A stretch of DNA of 64,000 nucleotides from Ignavibacteria bacterium. GTDB taxonomy: Bacteria; Bacteroidota; Ignavibacteria; Kapaibacteriales; UBA2268. A model generated the notes under the pieces. That model ran no database searches and was not told the origin of the DNA. It saw only the letters and a list, made by a program, of their open reading frames with translations. The position numbers and the translations under genes were made by a program. The stretch is from assembly GCA_026417135.1 (NCBI GenBank), contig JAOADV010000001.1, forward strand, positions 248,001-312,000, written 5' to 3'. Shown here piece after piece: positions 18,070-27,250 of the stretch (the stretch's first letter is position 1; every line of letters begins with the position of its first letter).

Positions 18070-19185
18070 ATGAACTTCTTACCAAAAAAACTGAATCGCT
18101 CAATATTTTTAATACTTTTCTTTTTTGCCTTCAACTCTTTCTTGTATTCCAAACTCTTAATGAATCCTTACCTCCAAGCTGTTACTCAAAATTCAATTGT
18201 TGTAATGGTCGAGACAGATACAAAAGACCCAGTTTTTGTTCAGTATGGTAAAACAAGTCTTGAGAACTCATCTAAAACAAAATTTTATTTAGTTACCGAA
18301 GACAAACGCTCGCAAACTTATGTCCATCGGGTCTATTTAGAGAATCTCGAACCAAATACAGAATATAAATATCGAGCAGTTCACAAAAAAGACACCTCTT
18401 CAATCTTTACTTTTAAAACTGCCGTTCCAGAAGGAGTTCCATTCCGCGTTGCAATTATGGGAGATAACCGTTCTAATCCCGAGAAACATTCAAAAAAATC
18501 GAAAAAAATGGCACAACATAGTCCACACATTTCAATTTACACTGGAGATTTGTGTTTTGCTGGAAGATATTTTGAATGGAAACAAGAATTCTTCACACCC
18601 GAAGAGCAAGAACTTATCGCCCGAGTTCCTTTTTTCAACTCGCTCGGTAATCACGAAGCTCAAACAGAACTAACCAAAGTTTTCCTTCAAGCCCCAAAAT
18701 CAAGTTCGAACGACGAATACTATTATTCTTTCGATTATGGCGATGCACATTTCTTGATTTTAAATACAGAAACAAACGTTTCGCCCGGCTCACCTCAATG
18801 GAAATTTGCCGAGTCGGACTTAGCTAATACTAACAAAAAATGGAAAATAGTTGCTTTTCACATTCCAGCTTATTCCTTTGGGAAGCATCCACCTAACAAA
18901 AAGATGCAAGAGATGACAACGCAAATATTTGAAAAATATGGCGTCGATTTAGTTTTAAATGGTCATAACCACTTTTACCAACGAAATTTAGTTAATGGAA
19001 TCTACCATATCACAACTGGTGGTGGGGGTTCTCCTCTTTACGAACCAACCTACGAAGGACCCTACATCCAAAAGTCTGTTAAAGATTATCACTATGGGAT
19101 AATGGATATTTCAAAAGATTCGATAGTAGTAAAAATCTACGATTTACGCGACAAAATTATTGATGAGTTTACCATAAAAAAATAG
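18070..19185 (+). CDS. Purple-acid-phosphatase-like metallophosphoesterase
   Basis: A 371-residue exported protein with a hydrophobic N terminus (about 10-28). An N-terminal fibronectin-III-like domain follows (about 30-115, ending YRAVHKKDTSSIFTFKT), as in purple acid phosphatases. The calcineurin-type catalytic domain has all five metal-binding blocks in order: GDNR (about 135), GDLCFAG, GNHE, AFHIP and NGHNHFYQR. It likely hydrolyses phosphate esters in the periplasm or outside the cell; the natural substrate is unknown. It is monocistronic, with an intergenic gap on both sides. Confidence 0.88.
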   Translation: MNFLPKKLNRSIFLILFFFAFNSFLYSKLLMNPYLQAVTQNSIVVMVETDTKDPVFVQYGKTSLENSSKTKFYLVTEDKRSQTYVHRVYLENLEPNTEYKYRAVHKKDTSSIFTFKTAVPEGVPFRVAIMGDNRSNPEKHSKKSKKMAQHSPHISIYTGDLCFAGRYFEWKQEFFTPEEQELIARVPFFNSLGNHEAQTELTKVFLQAPKSSSNDEYYYSFDYGDAHFLILNTETNVSPGSPQWKFAESDLANTNKKWKIVAFHIPAYSFGKHPPNKKMQEMTTQIFEKYGVDLVLNGHNHFYQRNLVNGIYHITTGGGGSPLYEPTYEGPYIQKSVKDYHYGIMDISKDSIVVKIYDLRDKIIDEFTIKK

Positions 19186-19411
19186 CGTAGTTTTTTTCAA
19201 CCGATTTTGACTTTTTAAATCCGAAACAAACAGGAAAAACAAGTATCTCTCGCTCTATACCACAAAATTTGCATTACAAGTAAGATTCACACCTATTAAA
19301 GTAAATCGAATAAGTTTGCTAATTTCACAAAGTAGCAATATTTGTAGCTAACACGGGAAAAGATAACTTCTGAACAAGGTAAAAAATGGATTTAATTAAA
19401 GAGATAGAACA

Positions 19412-21070
19412 CTAAAAGTCTTCGAACCTCATAAATACTTTAAATAAAAAATACGAAGGTAAGTTTTGTTGCTTTCTGTATTCTCCGAAAAGTTGAAGGT
19501 TAAGATTTCTGAATAATTCAAATCCATAACCTACTTGAACCCGAAATAAGTCTTTTCTTATTCCATCTAAAAATTTCACACGATAACTATCATCGCCAGA
19601 GCGAGTGTAATTAAAATCACCACCAACATTTCGTATAACTTTTCCAGAATCATCTGTTACATTTGCTCCGTGTCTTTGATAAGAAACCCTTAAGTTAAGT
19701 GGATATTTGCTACCAAGTAAATAAGATGTAAGAGATACGGACAATTCATCCGAATTAGGATACAAATAAGTTCCAAACAATTTCCCGTCGTTAGTCCTGT
19801 TATTTGTCCTATTGAAGTGTGTAAACATATAGGGTTCTACTCGAGTATATTCGACACCAATATTAGTTGAAAAAGGAAATGCTACGAAAGAACCAATATT
19901 CCAAGCGGTTTTGTTACCCCAGAAATTTTTACCAATTTCTGAAATAACTAAATCTTCGAGCATCCAAGTTCCCAAAATTTGAAACGAAGGCAAAGGATTC
20001 CATTCGAAACTTAATCCCATTGTGGTTTTATCGCGGTCGTGAAGTGAATGTTCAACCGATTTAAGGAAAGTAAACGGATTTAGATATGCAAGCTCGACAC
20101 TTCTTCCCGAATATACAATGGTTTCGAAATAAGTTAAATTGAAATTTTTCAATAAAAGAGTAGCAGTATGTAAAACCAAGTATTTCGGTGGAATATCCGC
20201 ATTAACTCCATATTGCCAATCAGTTTTAGATTGTGAAATTAAACTAAAATGCGAAAAGCAATAGCGAAAGTTTTGAAATTTCACACCTAAAAAAAATTCA
20301 TCCATAGGTGGGGCATTGTCGGAAACTACGATAGTTTGGTTCACACCAGAACCCAAAAAACGAGTTTCGCGCGAAATTCCTGTATAAAACCATTTATACT
20401 GAAACCTAACGTGAGATTCAACAAGGTCGAAATCACTATCAAGTAAGGTGAATTTCACACTGTGGGCAAGAGTTTTATCTTCCCGTATACCAAATCGTCG
20501 TGACCCAGAAAAAAATTTTCCATTAGTAACTTGCAAGAAATAGCCTAAGACCGAGTCGATTGTTCCATAAACCCTAAAACCAAGATTACCGTAGATTGAA
20601 TTTTCGTTTTTTTCTTTATCGGAACCAACCATAAAACGCAAAGAACCTAAAGGTTTTGCAGATACGGAATTCTTAACATCTTGATATTTGTAGATGTATT
20701 TATCTTTTTCGGAAAACAAATCATTTATGCTTATGAAAAGTGAATCGGTTTCACTCGGAATTAAGACAGAAACTTTTTCTGGAATTATGTCAAATTCTGA
20801 AAGGAAGGTGTTAAGCAAATTTAAATCGCTCGTGGATAGCAAATAACTCGAATCCTTCGCTAACTTTAACATTTCAACAACTTCACCCCTTGTAAAAGGG
20901 ATGCGAAAAAAACTAACATTTTTTAAAATTCCCTGTATCTGCAGACGCTTTAAAAACGAATAAACTGGATTACTTGTTGGAACATTTTCAACCTGAGAGA
21001 AGGATGTTTCGATTTGAACAAAGGAAAAGTAGTAGAAAACAAGGAAACAAAAAAAGAATTTAATCATCAA
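19412..21070 (-). CDS. Wzi-like capsule assembly outer-membrane protein
   Basis: A 552-residue outer-membrane protein with a signal peptide (about 1-25). The N-terminal domain (about 30-120) is helical. The C-terminal part is rich in alternating aromatic strands, as in a beta-barrel, and ends with FKVFMRFEDF, an aromatic-terminated strand. The layout matches the Cap_assembl_WzI family (capsule attachment at the cell surface). The call is strengthened by the upstream gene, a Wza-like exporter that overlaps it by four bases. No glycosyltransferase or polymerase genes follow, so the exported polysaccharide is made elsewhere. Confidence 0.7.
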   Translation of the reverse strand: MMIKFFFCFLVFYYFSFVQIETSFSQVENVPTSNPVYSFLKRLQIQGILKNVSFFRIPFTRGEVVEMLKLAKDSSYLLSTSDLNLLNTFLSEFDIIPEKVSVLIPSETDSLFISINDLFSEKDKYIYKYQDVKNSVSAKPLGSLRFMVGSDKEKNENSIYGNLGFRVYGTIDSVLGYFLQVTNGKFFSGSRRFGIREDKTLAHSVKFTLLDSDFDLVESHVRFQYKWFYTGISRETRFLGSGVNQTIVVSDNAPPMDEFFLGVKFQNFRYCFSHFSLISQSKTDWQYGVNADIPPKYLVLHTATLLLKNFNLTYFETIVYSGRSVELAYLNPFTFLKSVEHSLHDRDKTTMGLSFEWNPLPSFQILGTWMLEDLVISEIGKNFWGNKTAWNIGSFVAFPFSTNIGVEYTRVEPYMFTHFNRTNNRTNDGKLFGTYLYPNSDELSVSLTSYLLGSKYPLNLRVSYQRHGANVTDDSGKVIRNVGGDFNYTRSGDDSYRVKFLDGIRKDLFRVQVGYGFELFRNLNLQLFGEYRKQQNLPSYFLFKVFMRFEDF

Positions 21071-22791
21071 TTTCTCCTGGTCAACAAATTAATTATCAAG
21101 TAGGTCAAACTTATTAGAGTGGCAATACCTGTTGCTATCATACTATAATATTGTATATCGATACCGGGAGGATAATCGGGAGGACGAGGCACGTAAATTT
21201 CATCGCCATCGAGTACAACTGTTTCGCTTGGCTCTAACCAAGCCTTCTGCGGTCCCCGAACAATGCTTATTCTTCCTTTTTGTGCGTGGGATAATAATCC
21301 ACCTGCCTCGCGAATATAGTAATCTACCTTCTTTCCCTCAGCATACGTTACATAACCAGGATTCCTAACCTGTCCCCAAACATAAACCTTACGGGTCGCT
21401 GGAGGTAAAACAACAAGATAACCATCATCTAAAAAAATGTTTTGAGAAGCATCTTTCCCAACAAGCAAACTATAAAAATCACAAGAAACAAATTCATTCT
21501 TAGTTAAAAGGTTCATTTTAAATCGAGTTGTATCTTCCATAGTTAAATTACTAATTCGCAAGAACTCTTGGTAACTTCTCGTAGGGTTATCCCAAATCCT
21601 TTTTGCATCAAAATTTCGAAGAACAAAGGCTTGTGAATAAGAAGGTATTCCAACTATACCTCCAGCGAGATTAATTAAATCCAAGAGTCTCGTTTTCCCA
21701 ATTTCTATCGGATATATACCGGGCTTTTCTACCACACCAAAAACTCCGGCAATCCCAATTTTCCCTTTAATGCTTGGCTCTTTTTCTCCAATAACAACAT
21801 AAGAATAAGGCTCCAACAAAAAGTCTTCGTTAGGGTTCATTAAAGAATCGAGCGAAAACCATCTTTTTTCCCCATTTGAAAAAACAATGTAGGAATTTTT
21901 CAAATCGGCAGACTCTTTGAACCCTTTTGAAAACTTAATCAAATCCGAAACTTTGTCGCCGAGCTTGTAAAAGTACTTGCCAGGTCGAACAACTGCACCC
22001 GAAATTGTAACATATTCAAATTCAAGTGGGGGAAAAGGGACAGATATTTCGTCGCCTTCTCGAATGTATGGGTCGAAAAAGAATAAATCCCTCGAACGAC
22101 TCAGTTCAACATCCACTTTTCGAAGACCGTACTTTGGATTAAAAACGTTGATATTCCTTGTTGAATAAAATATATCCGAAGGGATACCATATTTCAACAT
22201 TGTCTCTTCTCGTAAGCGGTTCATTTCGTGAATATAATTTTCAGTTTCGAAAGCTTTCGCAGAAGCATTAGAAGTAGTCTCTTTAAACATTGCAAACGAA
22301 ATTGCATCAGAAATCCGGAAGTTGGCGGGCAAAAAATAAACTCCGGGTTTATCGACATAGCCAGAGATTTGTACTACAACAGTTCGTGGATGATACAAAG
22401 AAACAAAAACCTCTGCGTTAGGATTAATCTGTTTAGCTTTTTCTATAATTAGTCTTTTAGCTTCCTTCAAAGTTTTGCCAGATAAGTCTACTTCCCCAAT
22501 CCTCGATAGAATCACTTTATTTTCGGGGGTTACTTTAACAATTTCGGGCTCTACTATACTTGGGAAAATCATCACACTTAAATAATCATTTGGACCAATG
22601 TAATAATAGTTTTCATCAACAACCGAGCTAACTGGGTATTTTTCTAACTGTGTTGGAATTTCAGTTCCTGAACGCATTCTAATCTGTTCATCAAATAAGT
22701 CTTTTTGAAGGACTGGCAAGCCCGTCATTTGACCAAAAACAAACCCAGAACAACTAAACGCAATTATGCTCAGAAATACGAAAAGCCTCAT
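21067..22791 (-). CDS. Wza-like polysaccharide export protein with SLBB domains
   Basis: A protein of 574 residues (from the chosen start) with a signal peptide ending near FVFGQ. A Poly_export domain (about 42-140) with YIGPNDYLSVMIFP is followed by tandem SLBB domains (forms ISGYVDKPGVYFLP, ISGAVVRPGKYFYK, IAGVFGVVEKPGIYPIE and VWGQVRNPGYVTYAEG) and a C-terminal hydrophobic helix (about 550-570) before TRRN. This is the outer-membrane polysaccharide channel architecture. The frame extends to an ATG at 22803, but the ATG at 22791 gives a cleaner signal peptide and leaves room for a leader after the -7 box. It overlaps the Wzi-like gene by four bases. Confidence 0.85.
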   Translation of the reverse strand: MRLFVFLSIIAFSCSGFVFGQMTGLPVLQKDLFDEQIRMRSGTEIPTQLEKYPVSSVVDENYYYIGPNDYLSVMIFPSIVEPEIVKVTPENKVILSRIGEVDLSGKTLKEAKRLIIEKAKQINPNAEVFVSLYHPRTVVVQISGYVDKPGVYFLPANFRISDAISFAMFKETTSNASAKAFETENYIHEMNRLREETMLKYGIPSDIFYSTRNINVFNPKYGLRKVDVELSRSRDLFFFDPYIREGDEISVPFPPLEFEYVTISGAVVRPGKYFYKLGDKVSDLIKFSKGFKESADLKNSYIVFSNGEKRWFSLDSLMNPNEDFLLEPYSYVVIGEKEPSIKGKIGIAGVFGVVEKPGIYPIEIGKTRLLDLINLAGGIVGIPSYSQAFVLRNFDAKRIWDNPTRSYQEFLRISNLTMEDTTRFKMNLLTKNEFVSCDFYSLLVGKDASQNIFLDDGYLVVLPPATRKVYVWGQVRNPGYVTYAEGKKVDYYIREAGGLLSHAQKGRISIVRGPQKAWLEPSETVVLDGDEIYVPRPPDYPPGIDIQYYSMIATGIATLISLTYLIINLLTRRN

Positions 22792-22811
22792 ATTGAACTC
22801 CAAGTAAACAG

Positions 22812-22819
22812 CAAAATTA
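22812..22819 (-). promoter_or_regulatory. Candidate -7 box for the Wza-like gene
   Basis: TAATTTTG on the minus strand matches TAnnTTTG, 20 bases before the preferred ATG at 22791 and only 8 before the alternative at 22803. It therefore favours the shorter protein. Confidence 0.35.
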
Positions 22820-22928
22820 AAAAAACAACAAAGAATGTCTTTTATGTGTTTATTTCATTTATTCAGTTTATGTTTCAAGAAATAAACCCAATAGTTTTGG
22901 GAGCAACGAACGAATTTCAATCAAATGA

Positions 22929-23432
22929 TTAATTTAAATATGGTTTCCTTCCAGCTAAATACATTGCCGCAGCAGCTATCGATGCATTCTCAATAGTTGG
23001 TAAATTAATTTTGATTGGAATATTAAGTTCTTCGGGGATATGGTTAGCAGAAAAGAAAATACCAATTGTCGGTTTACCTTCGGCTAATACCTCGATAATA
23101 TCGTTTATTTTCATAATCATCTCATCATTATCGAAGGCTTCGGAAGGAACAAAAAAGGCAAAAATCACAACTTCGGAATCTTCTATGCCTTTACGTAAGC
23201 TTATTAAATCCTCGAAAGTTGCTTCTTCATCAATAAAACCTAAGTCGCAATTTCCAACAAAAATTTGTGTTAAATAATTGAAAAAGATTATGCCATAATC
23301 AAACTTGTCGTCATCTACGAAAGAAAAGGCTGCGATTTTTGTGAATTCTGGGAAGGGTTTAAATTCGGTATCACTTATTAACTGAATACTTCCATAAGAA
23401 TCAATAAGACGCCGATACTCACTCGGGTCCAT
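22929..23432 (-). CDS. Hypothetical protein, possibly a flavodoxin-fold or CoA-ligase-like fragment
   Basis: I do not recognise this 167-residue soluble protein with confidence. It alternates hydrophobic strands and helices (KIAAFSF, YGIIFFN, VVIFAFFV, PTIGIFFS) like a Rossmann or flavodoxin fold. The end, PTIENASIAAAAMYLAG, recalls the last helix of acyl-CoA synthetase/succinyl-CoA-ligase-like subunits. It lacks any catalytic motif I can name. Its start overlaps the upstream thioesterase gene by 14 bases, so the two are coupled and may act on the same acyl substrate. Confidence 0.6.
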   Translation of the reverse strand: MDPSEYRRLIDSYGSIQLISDTEFKPFPEFTKIAAFSFVDDDKFDYGIIFFNYLTQIFVGNCDLGFIDEEATFEDLISLRKGIEDSEVVIFAFFVPSEAFDNDEMIMKINDIIEVLAEGKPTIGIFFSANHIPEELNIPIKINLPTIENASIAAAAMYLAGRKPYLN

Positions 23433-23904
23433 TCAAATCCTTTAATTGTTCCACATCACCACATTCAAATTTACGAACTAATTCTAAAAATCTTGTAGGT
23501 AAGGGAGTCGAAGAGAAACTACATTTGTCAAGATGGACAAGTATACTTCGTGCGAAACAAACAATATATCCTTTTTCGTTTAAAACAAGGTTTTGAAATT
23601 CAAAAGAACTTCGTTTATACCAACTAATTCGGGTTCTAACTTCATAATTTTCCCCTAAATGCAAAGGAAGAAAGTAATCGATTTCATTATGAACTTTCAT
23701 TAAAGGGAAATCATTTGTAAAAGTATTTGGGTTTATTTCTATCCCAAGAGCTTCCAAATATTCACCTTGTGCAATTTCAATCCAATACAAAAAAACGATA
23801 TTATGAACCACACCGAACGAATCTACTTCGTGAAAGCGAACTTTATTTTTATAACTATGTTTAAACTTTAAAATTAAAGAGGGAGTTATTTCATCAATAT
23901 TCAT
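23419..23904 (-). CDS. Acyl-CoA thioesterase, YbgC/FadM hot-dog family
   Basis: A 161-residue single hot-dog-fold protein. The active-site pattern is VRFHEVDSFGVVHNIVFLYWIE (about 22-43 in total), in which the Asp and the downstream His-Asn occupy the positions used by 4-hydroxybenzoyl-CoA thioesterase-like enzymes. A later FEFQNLVLNEKG strand-turn is also typical. It should hydrolyse acyl-CoA esters in the cytoplasm; chain length is unknown. It lies two bases after the polyprenol-kinase-like gene and overlaps the next gene, so the three form one operon. Confidence 0.85.
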   Translation of the reverse strand: MNIDEITPSLILKFKHSYKNKVRFHEVDSFGVVHNIVFLYWIEIAQGEYLEALGIEINPNTFTNDFPLMKVHNEIDYFLPLHLGENYEVRTRISWYKRSSFEFQNLVLNEKGYIVCFARSILVHLDKCSFSSTPLPTRFLELVRKFECGDVEQLKDLNGPE

Positions 23905-23905
23905 T

Positions 23906-24601
23906 TTAGAGGATATTCAAGAAATTCTGTCCAAAACTTGTAGCTAAAATTGCACCAAAATACATAACTAAGGAAATACTTAAGGGAATTCCAAGATTAT
24001 CGTCGATACGCAACCAAGCCGAAGAAGCTTCGACAACTCCAGCAATAATAACCCCGATAAAACCTAATATCAAAAAACTAATTGGGGCTTTCAGAATAAG
24101 CCAAATAACAAAAACTGTAAGAAAACCGACAAGGACAAAAGCAATGAACCCTTCGAAAGTTTTATTTAGAAATCTAATTCGTCCTATACGTTTACCAACC
24201 AATGCTGCAACTGCATCGGAAAAAACTAAAACGTAAAAGGATGTAATGGTCAAAATTTTAGGGAAAAGTATAACATTTATAGTGGCAGAAATTAGGACCC
24301 AAGTTGCACCATTGAAAACGAAATTTTGTCTCTCAAATTTCCGAAAAAGTTTACCGAAAATTTTCATTATAAATTTTTTTACAATATTTTCAGATTTAAT
24401 CTTTATATCTATGTATATAGCAATGATAGTTAATATAGAAAGGACAACAATTGCAAACTCTTTTGTAACGAAAAGATAAATAGTTGGGATTAAGATAGAT
24501 ACCATATGAAAAAGTTTTCTCCAAACCTCAACCGAATATGGCACATCGTCGTATTTTTCGATTGGCTCAAATTTTTCGTTGATTTCCTTAATGATTAACA
24601 T
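23906..24601 (-). CDS. Dolichol/polyprenol kinase-like (SEC59/DGK1/VTE5 type) membrane protein
   Basis: A 231-residue protein with about six hydrophobic helices. It has the CTP-dependent lipid-kinase signature: a soluble N-terminal part, a WRKLFHM segment at the first helix, and the DAVAALVGKRIGR motif (about 138-150) followed by NKTFEGFIAF. Family members phosphorylate dolichol, phytol or diacylglycerol using CTP; in bacteria the substrate is usually unproven. The gene starts only 12 bases from the divergent ispE start, and the downstream gene is a thioesterase, suggesting lipid or isoprenoid metabolism. Confidence 0.78.
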   Translation of the reverse strand: MLIIKEINEKFEPIEKYDDVPYSVEVWRKLFHMVSILIPTIYLFVTKEFAIVVLSILTIIAIYIDIKIKSENIVKKFIMKIFGKLFRKFERQNFVFNGATWVLISATINVILFPKILTITSFYVLVFSDAVAALVGKRIGRIRFLNKTFEGFIAFVLVGFLTVFVIWLILKAPISFLILGFIGVIIAGVVEASSAWLRIDDNLGIPLSISLVMYFGAILATSFGQNFLNIL

Positions 24602-24613
24602 AGGGCTCCACCA

Positions 24614-25468
24614 ATGTTAAGTATAAAATCATTTGGTAAAATAAACCTTGGTCTGGAAATACTTGGCAAACGAGATGATGGATTTCATAATATTAACTCT
24701 ATCTTCCTTCCAATAACGCTTTCCGATATTCTAACGTTCGAAACTTCTGAAAAATTTAATATTACAATTTCACCAAAATCTATTAAAATATCAAAAGAAG
24801 AAAATCTAATTTACAAAACCATTTGCTTAATACAAAACAAATACAAAATTAACATAAACAAAATTAAAGTTCATCTAAAAAAGAAAATCCCTATTGGTGC
24901 TGGTCTTGGTGGGGGGAGCTCCAACGCTTCTGCTACTATAACGGGTATTGACAGAATTTTTGGTTTAAACCTTTCTCTTACCGAAAAACTATCCTTGGCA
25001 AAAGAAATAGGTAGCGATGTTACATTTTTTTTATACAGCAAACCCGCAATAGTGCGTGGAATTGGCGACATTATTACCCCATTAGACAACTTAAATCTAA
25101 ACTTTATCATAATCTTGATTTATCCAAACTTCACAATTTCAACAAAATATGCATACTCATTATTCAAAAACCTATCAAACAAACAACCAACCGATTATTT
25201 AAAAATATTAAACAATGCCAACCAAAGCCCATTAATTTTGAGAGATTATTTCAGCAACGATTTCGAACAAATAATCTTTCCAAAATTTCCTATATTAAGT
25301 GAAATAAAATCAAAATTACTAAATGCTGGTGCTTTCTATTCGAGCTTAAGCGGAAGTGGCTCGACTGTTTACGGATTATTCGAAAAAGAGTTCAATCCGA
25401 CTAAAATTTTACAAGAATTTTCGAATTTCCAAACCTTCGTTGCTGAACCACTTATTTCCGAAGAATAA
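24614..25468 (+). CDS. ispE: 4-diphosphocytidyl-2-C-methyl-D-erythritol kinase
   Basis: Phosphorylates CDP-methylerythritol in the non-mevalonate isoprenoid pathway. The 284-residue GHMP kinase has the N-terminal substrate motif GKINLGLEILGKRDDGFHNI (about 7-26), the ATP-binding glycine loop PIGAGLGGGSSNAS (about 92-105) and the C-terminal LSGSGSTVYGLF motif. The length is normal. It is divergent from the polyprenol-kinase-like gene, with a 12-base gap between starts, so the two promoters must overlap the opposite coding sequences or be shared. Confidence 0.95.
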   Translation: MLSIKSFGKINLGLEILGKRDDGFHNINSIFLPITLSDILTFETSEKFNITISPKSIKISKEENLIYKTICLIQNKYKININKIKVHLKKKIPIGAGLGGGSSNASATITGIDRIFGLNLSLTEKLSLAKEIGSDVTFFLYSKPAIVRGIGDIITPLDNLNLNFIIILIYPNFTISTKYAYSLFKNLSNKQPTDYLKILNNANQSPLILRDYFSNDFEQIIFPKFPILSEIKSKLLNAGAFYSSLSGSGSTVYGLFEKEFNPTKILQEFSNFQTFVAEPLISEE

Positions 25469-25522
25469 TATAGGTTTCATACTTAAATTAATAAATCTTA
25501 AAGAATAATCCTCACTTTTCAT

Positions 25523-25530
25523 TAATTTTG
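25523..25530 (+). promoter_or_regulatory. Candidate -7 box for glgA
   Basis: TAATTTTG fits TAnnTTTG and ends 11 bases before the glgA ATG, followed by a T-run. If real, the leader would be only a few bases long. No -33 TTG is seen. Confidence 0.4.
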
Positions 25531-25541
25531 CTTTTTTTATT

Positions 25542-27032
25542 ATGAATATACTTGTCGCAACAGCAGAAATTTCACCAATAGCAAAAGCTGGCGGTTTAGC
25601 CGATATAGTAAGATATCTTTCTTTATACTGGGAGAAATTAGGACATAAAAGTATTGTTGTACTTCCGAAGTATCAATTTATCGATTGTAACTATTGGGGA
25701 TTCAAGCCAACCGACCTTATACTTTATGTTCCTATCAGTCATTGGGTTGAATTTGCGAGACTTTGGGAAGGCAAATTGCCAGACACTAATGTTTCAATTT
25801 ACTTAGTCGAAAACAACGATTACTTTTCTCGCTTAGGAATTTACGGCGAACCCGAAGAATATCACGATAACGATAGGCGATTTATCTTTTTCTCCCGTTC
25901 GATATTCGAAACTGCAAAAGCTTTAAAATTTAAACCCGATATCATTCACTCACACGATTACCACACCGCCTTTACTATGGCATTTCTAAAATCGCAATAT
26001 CGTTACGACCCACTTTTTTCCTCTACGGCCGGAGTATATACCATTCATAACTTAGCCTATCAAGGTATATTCGACCCAACTCGAGCTATGGAATTTTCAA
26101 CCTTTGGGATGAAAGAATTTTACCCGGGCTCGTGGTTCGAGCACAATGGCCTTGTCAACTCTATGAAAGTTGGAATAATGTTCGCCGATAAAATTACAAC
26201 CGTAAGTCCAAACTATGCCGATGAAATTCGAAATCCTTATTTTGGAGAAGGGCTCTCCAATGTTCTGTCCTTGCGGGGTGCCGATTTAATCGGGATTCTC
26301 AATGGAGTTAACTATGATGAATGGAATCCAGAAAACGACCAAAATCTCTTTTTTAATTTTAGTATTAAAAATTTAATCGAAGGTAAGAAAAATAATAAAA
26401 TTGAATTCCTTCGCTCATTTGGTGTCCCTCCCGACGAAAACTACGAGCTACCTTTGATTGGTAGTGTAACTCGATTGACTGAGCAAAAGGGCATCGACCT
26501 ATTGCTTTACTGTCTCGAAACACATTTAGAAAACAACTGGTTTAGATTCGCCCTTCTTGGTTCAGGCGAAAGAAAATACGAAGATTATTTCCACTACTTA
26601 CAATGGAAATTCCCAACAAAAGCTTTAGTTCATCTGGGCTATTCAAATACACTTGCCCATAGAATCATTGGTTGCTCGGATTTTCTCATTCTTCCCTCTC
26701 GCTTCGAACCTTGCGGCTTGACACAAATGTATGCCCTTCGGTATGCTACAATACCAATTGCTCGCTACACCGGAGGGTTTGTCAATACAGTTGAAGAATA
26801 CAATCCAATTACAATGGAAGGCACTGGGTTTACTTTCTACCAATATAACGCACACGATATGTCATATGCCATAAGTAGAGCCTTTCAGATTTATAATCAA
26901 GAGCCCCACTGGACACAAATTCGAAAAAATGCAATGTTGAAAAACTTTTCGGCAGAAAACAGCGCCAAAGAATACTTAAAAGTTTTTCAATGGGCTTTAG
27001 AAAAAATTGGTAGAAAGGTCGATATTGAATAG
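25542..27032 (+). CDS. glgA: Glycogen synthase (ADP-glucose type, GT5)
   Basis: Extends alpha-1,4-glucan chains from ADP-glucose. The 496-residue GT-B protein begins with MNILVATAEISPIAKAGGLADIV (23 residues in total), where KAGGLAD corresponds to the K-x-GGL substrate loop. It has the conserved HSHDYHT, the GVYTIHNLAYQG strand, SVTRLTEQKG at the start of the second Rossmann domain, and the catalytic SRFEPCGLTQMYALRY block (about 387-402) with its Glu. The length is as expected. No glgB, glgC or glgP is nearby. The 218-base gap downstream shows only a weak TTTACC/GGTAAA repeat. Confidence 0.93.
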   Translation: MNILVATAEISPIAKAGGLADIVRYLSLYWEKLGHKSIVVLPKYQFIDCNYWGFKPTDLILYVPISHWVEFARLWEGKLPDTNVSIYLVENNDYFSRLGIYGEPEEYHDNDRRFIFFSRSIFETAKALKFKPDIIHSHDYHTAFTMAFLKSQYRYDPLFSSTAGVYTIHNLAYQGIFDPTRAMEFSTFGMKEFYPGSWFEHNGLVNSMKVGIMFADKITTVSPNYADEIRNPYFGEGLSNVLSLRGADLIGILNGVNYDEWNPENDQNLFFNFSIKNLIEGKKNNKIEFLRSFGVPPDENYELPLIGSVTRLTEQKGIDLLLYCLETHLENNWFRFALLGSGERKYEDYFHYLQWKFPTKALVHLGYSNTLAHRIIGCSDFLILPSRFEPCGLTQMYALRYATIPIARYTGGFVNTVEEYNPITMEGTGFTFYQYNAHDMSYAISRAFQIYNQEPHWTQIRKNAMLKNFSAENSAKEYLKVFQWALEKIGRKVDIE

Positions 27033-27250
27033 TCATGGAAAACACGAAGAAAATAAAACTCAATTATGTTTTAAAGCTAACGAATAAGTTAACTAATATT
27101 TGGTAAAGAAAAGCCTTTCTTCAAATCCCAATTAACAAATCACCCAACAGAAGAGAAAAATTATTGCATAAATTTACCAAAGGTAAAATCAAGTTTTTAA
27201 AGATTCAATCAAGGCTTTAAATAGTGAGATTAAGATTCATCAAAATCAAT

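Noticed and set aside
27172-27186. TTTACC/GGTAAA inverted repeat after glgA as a terminator
   Set aside because: Only a six-base stem with a three-base loop and no GC-rich core; too weak to call.
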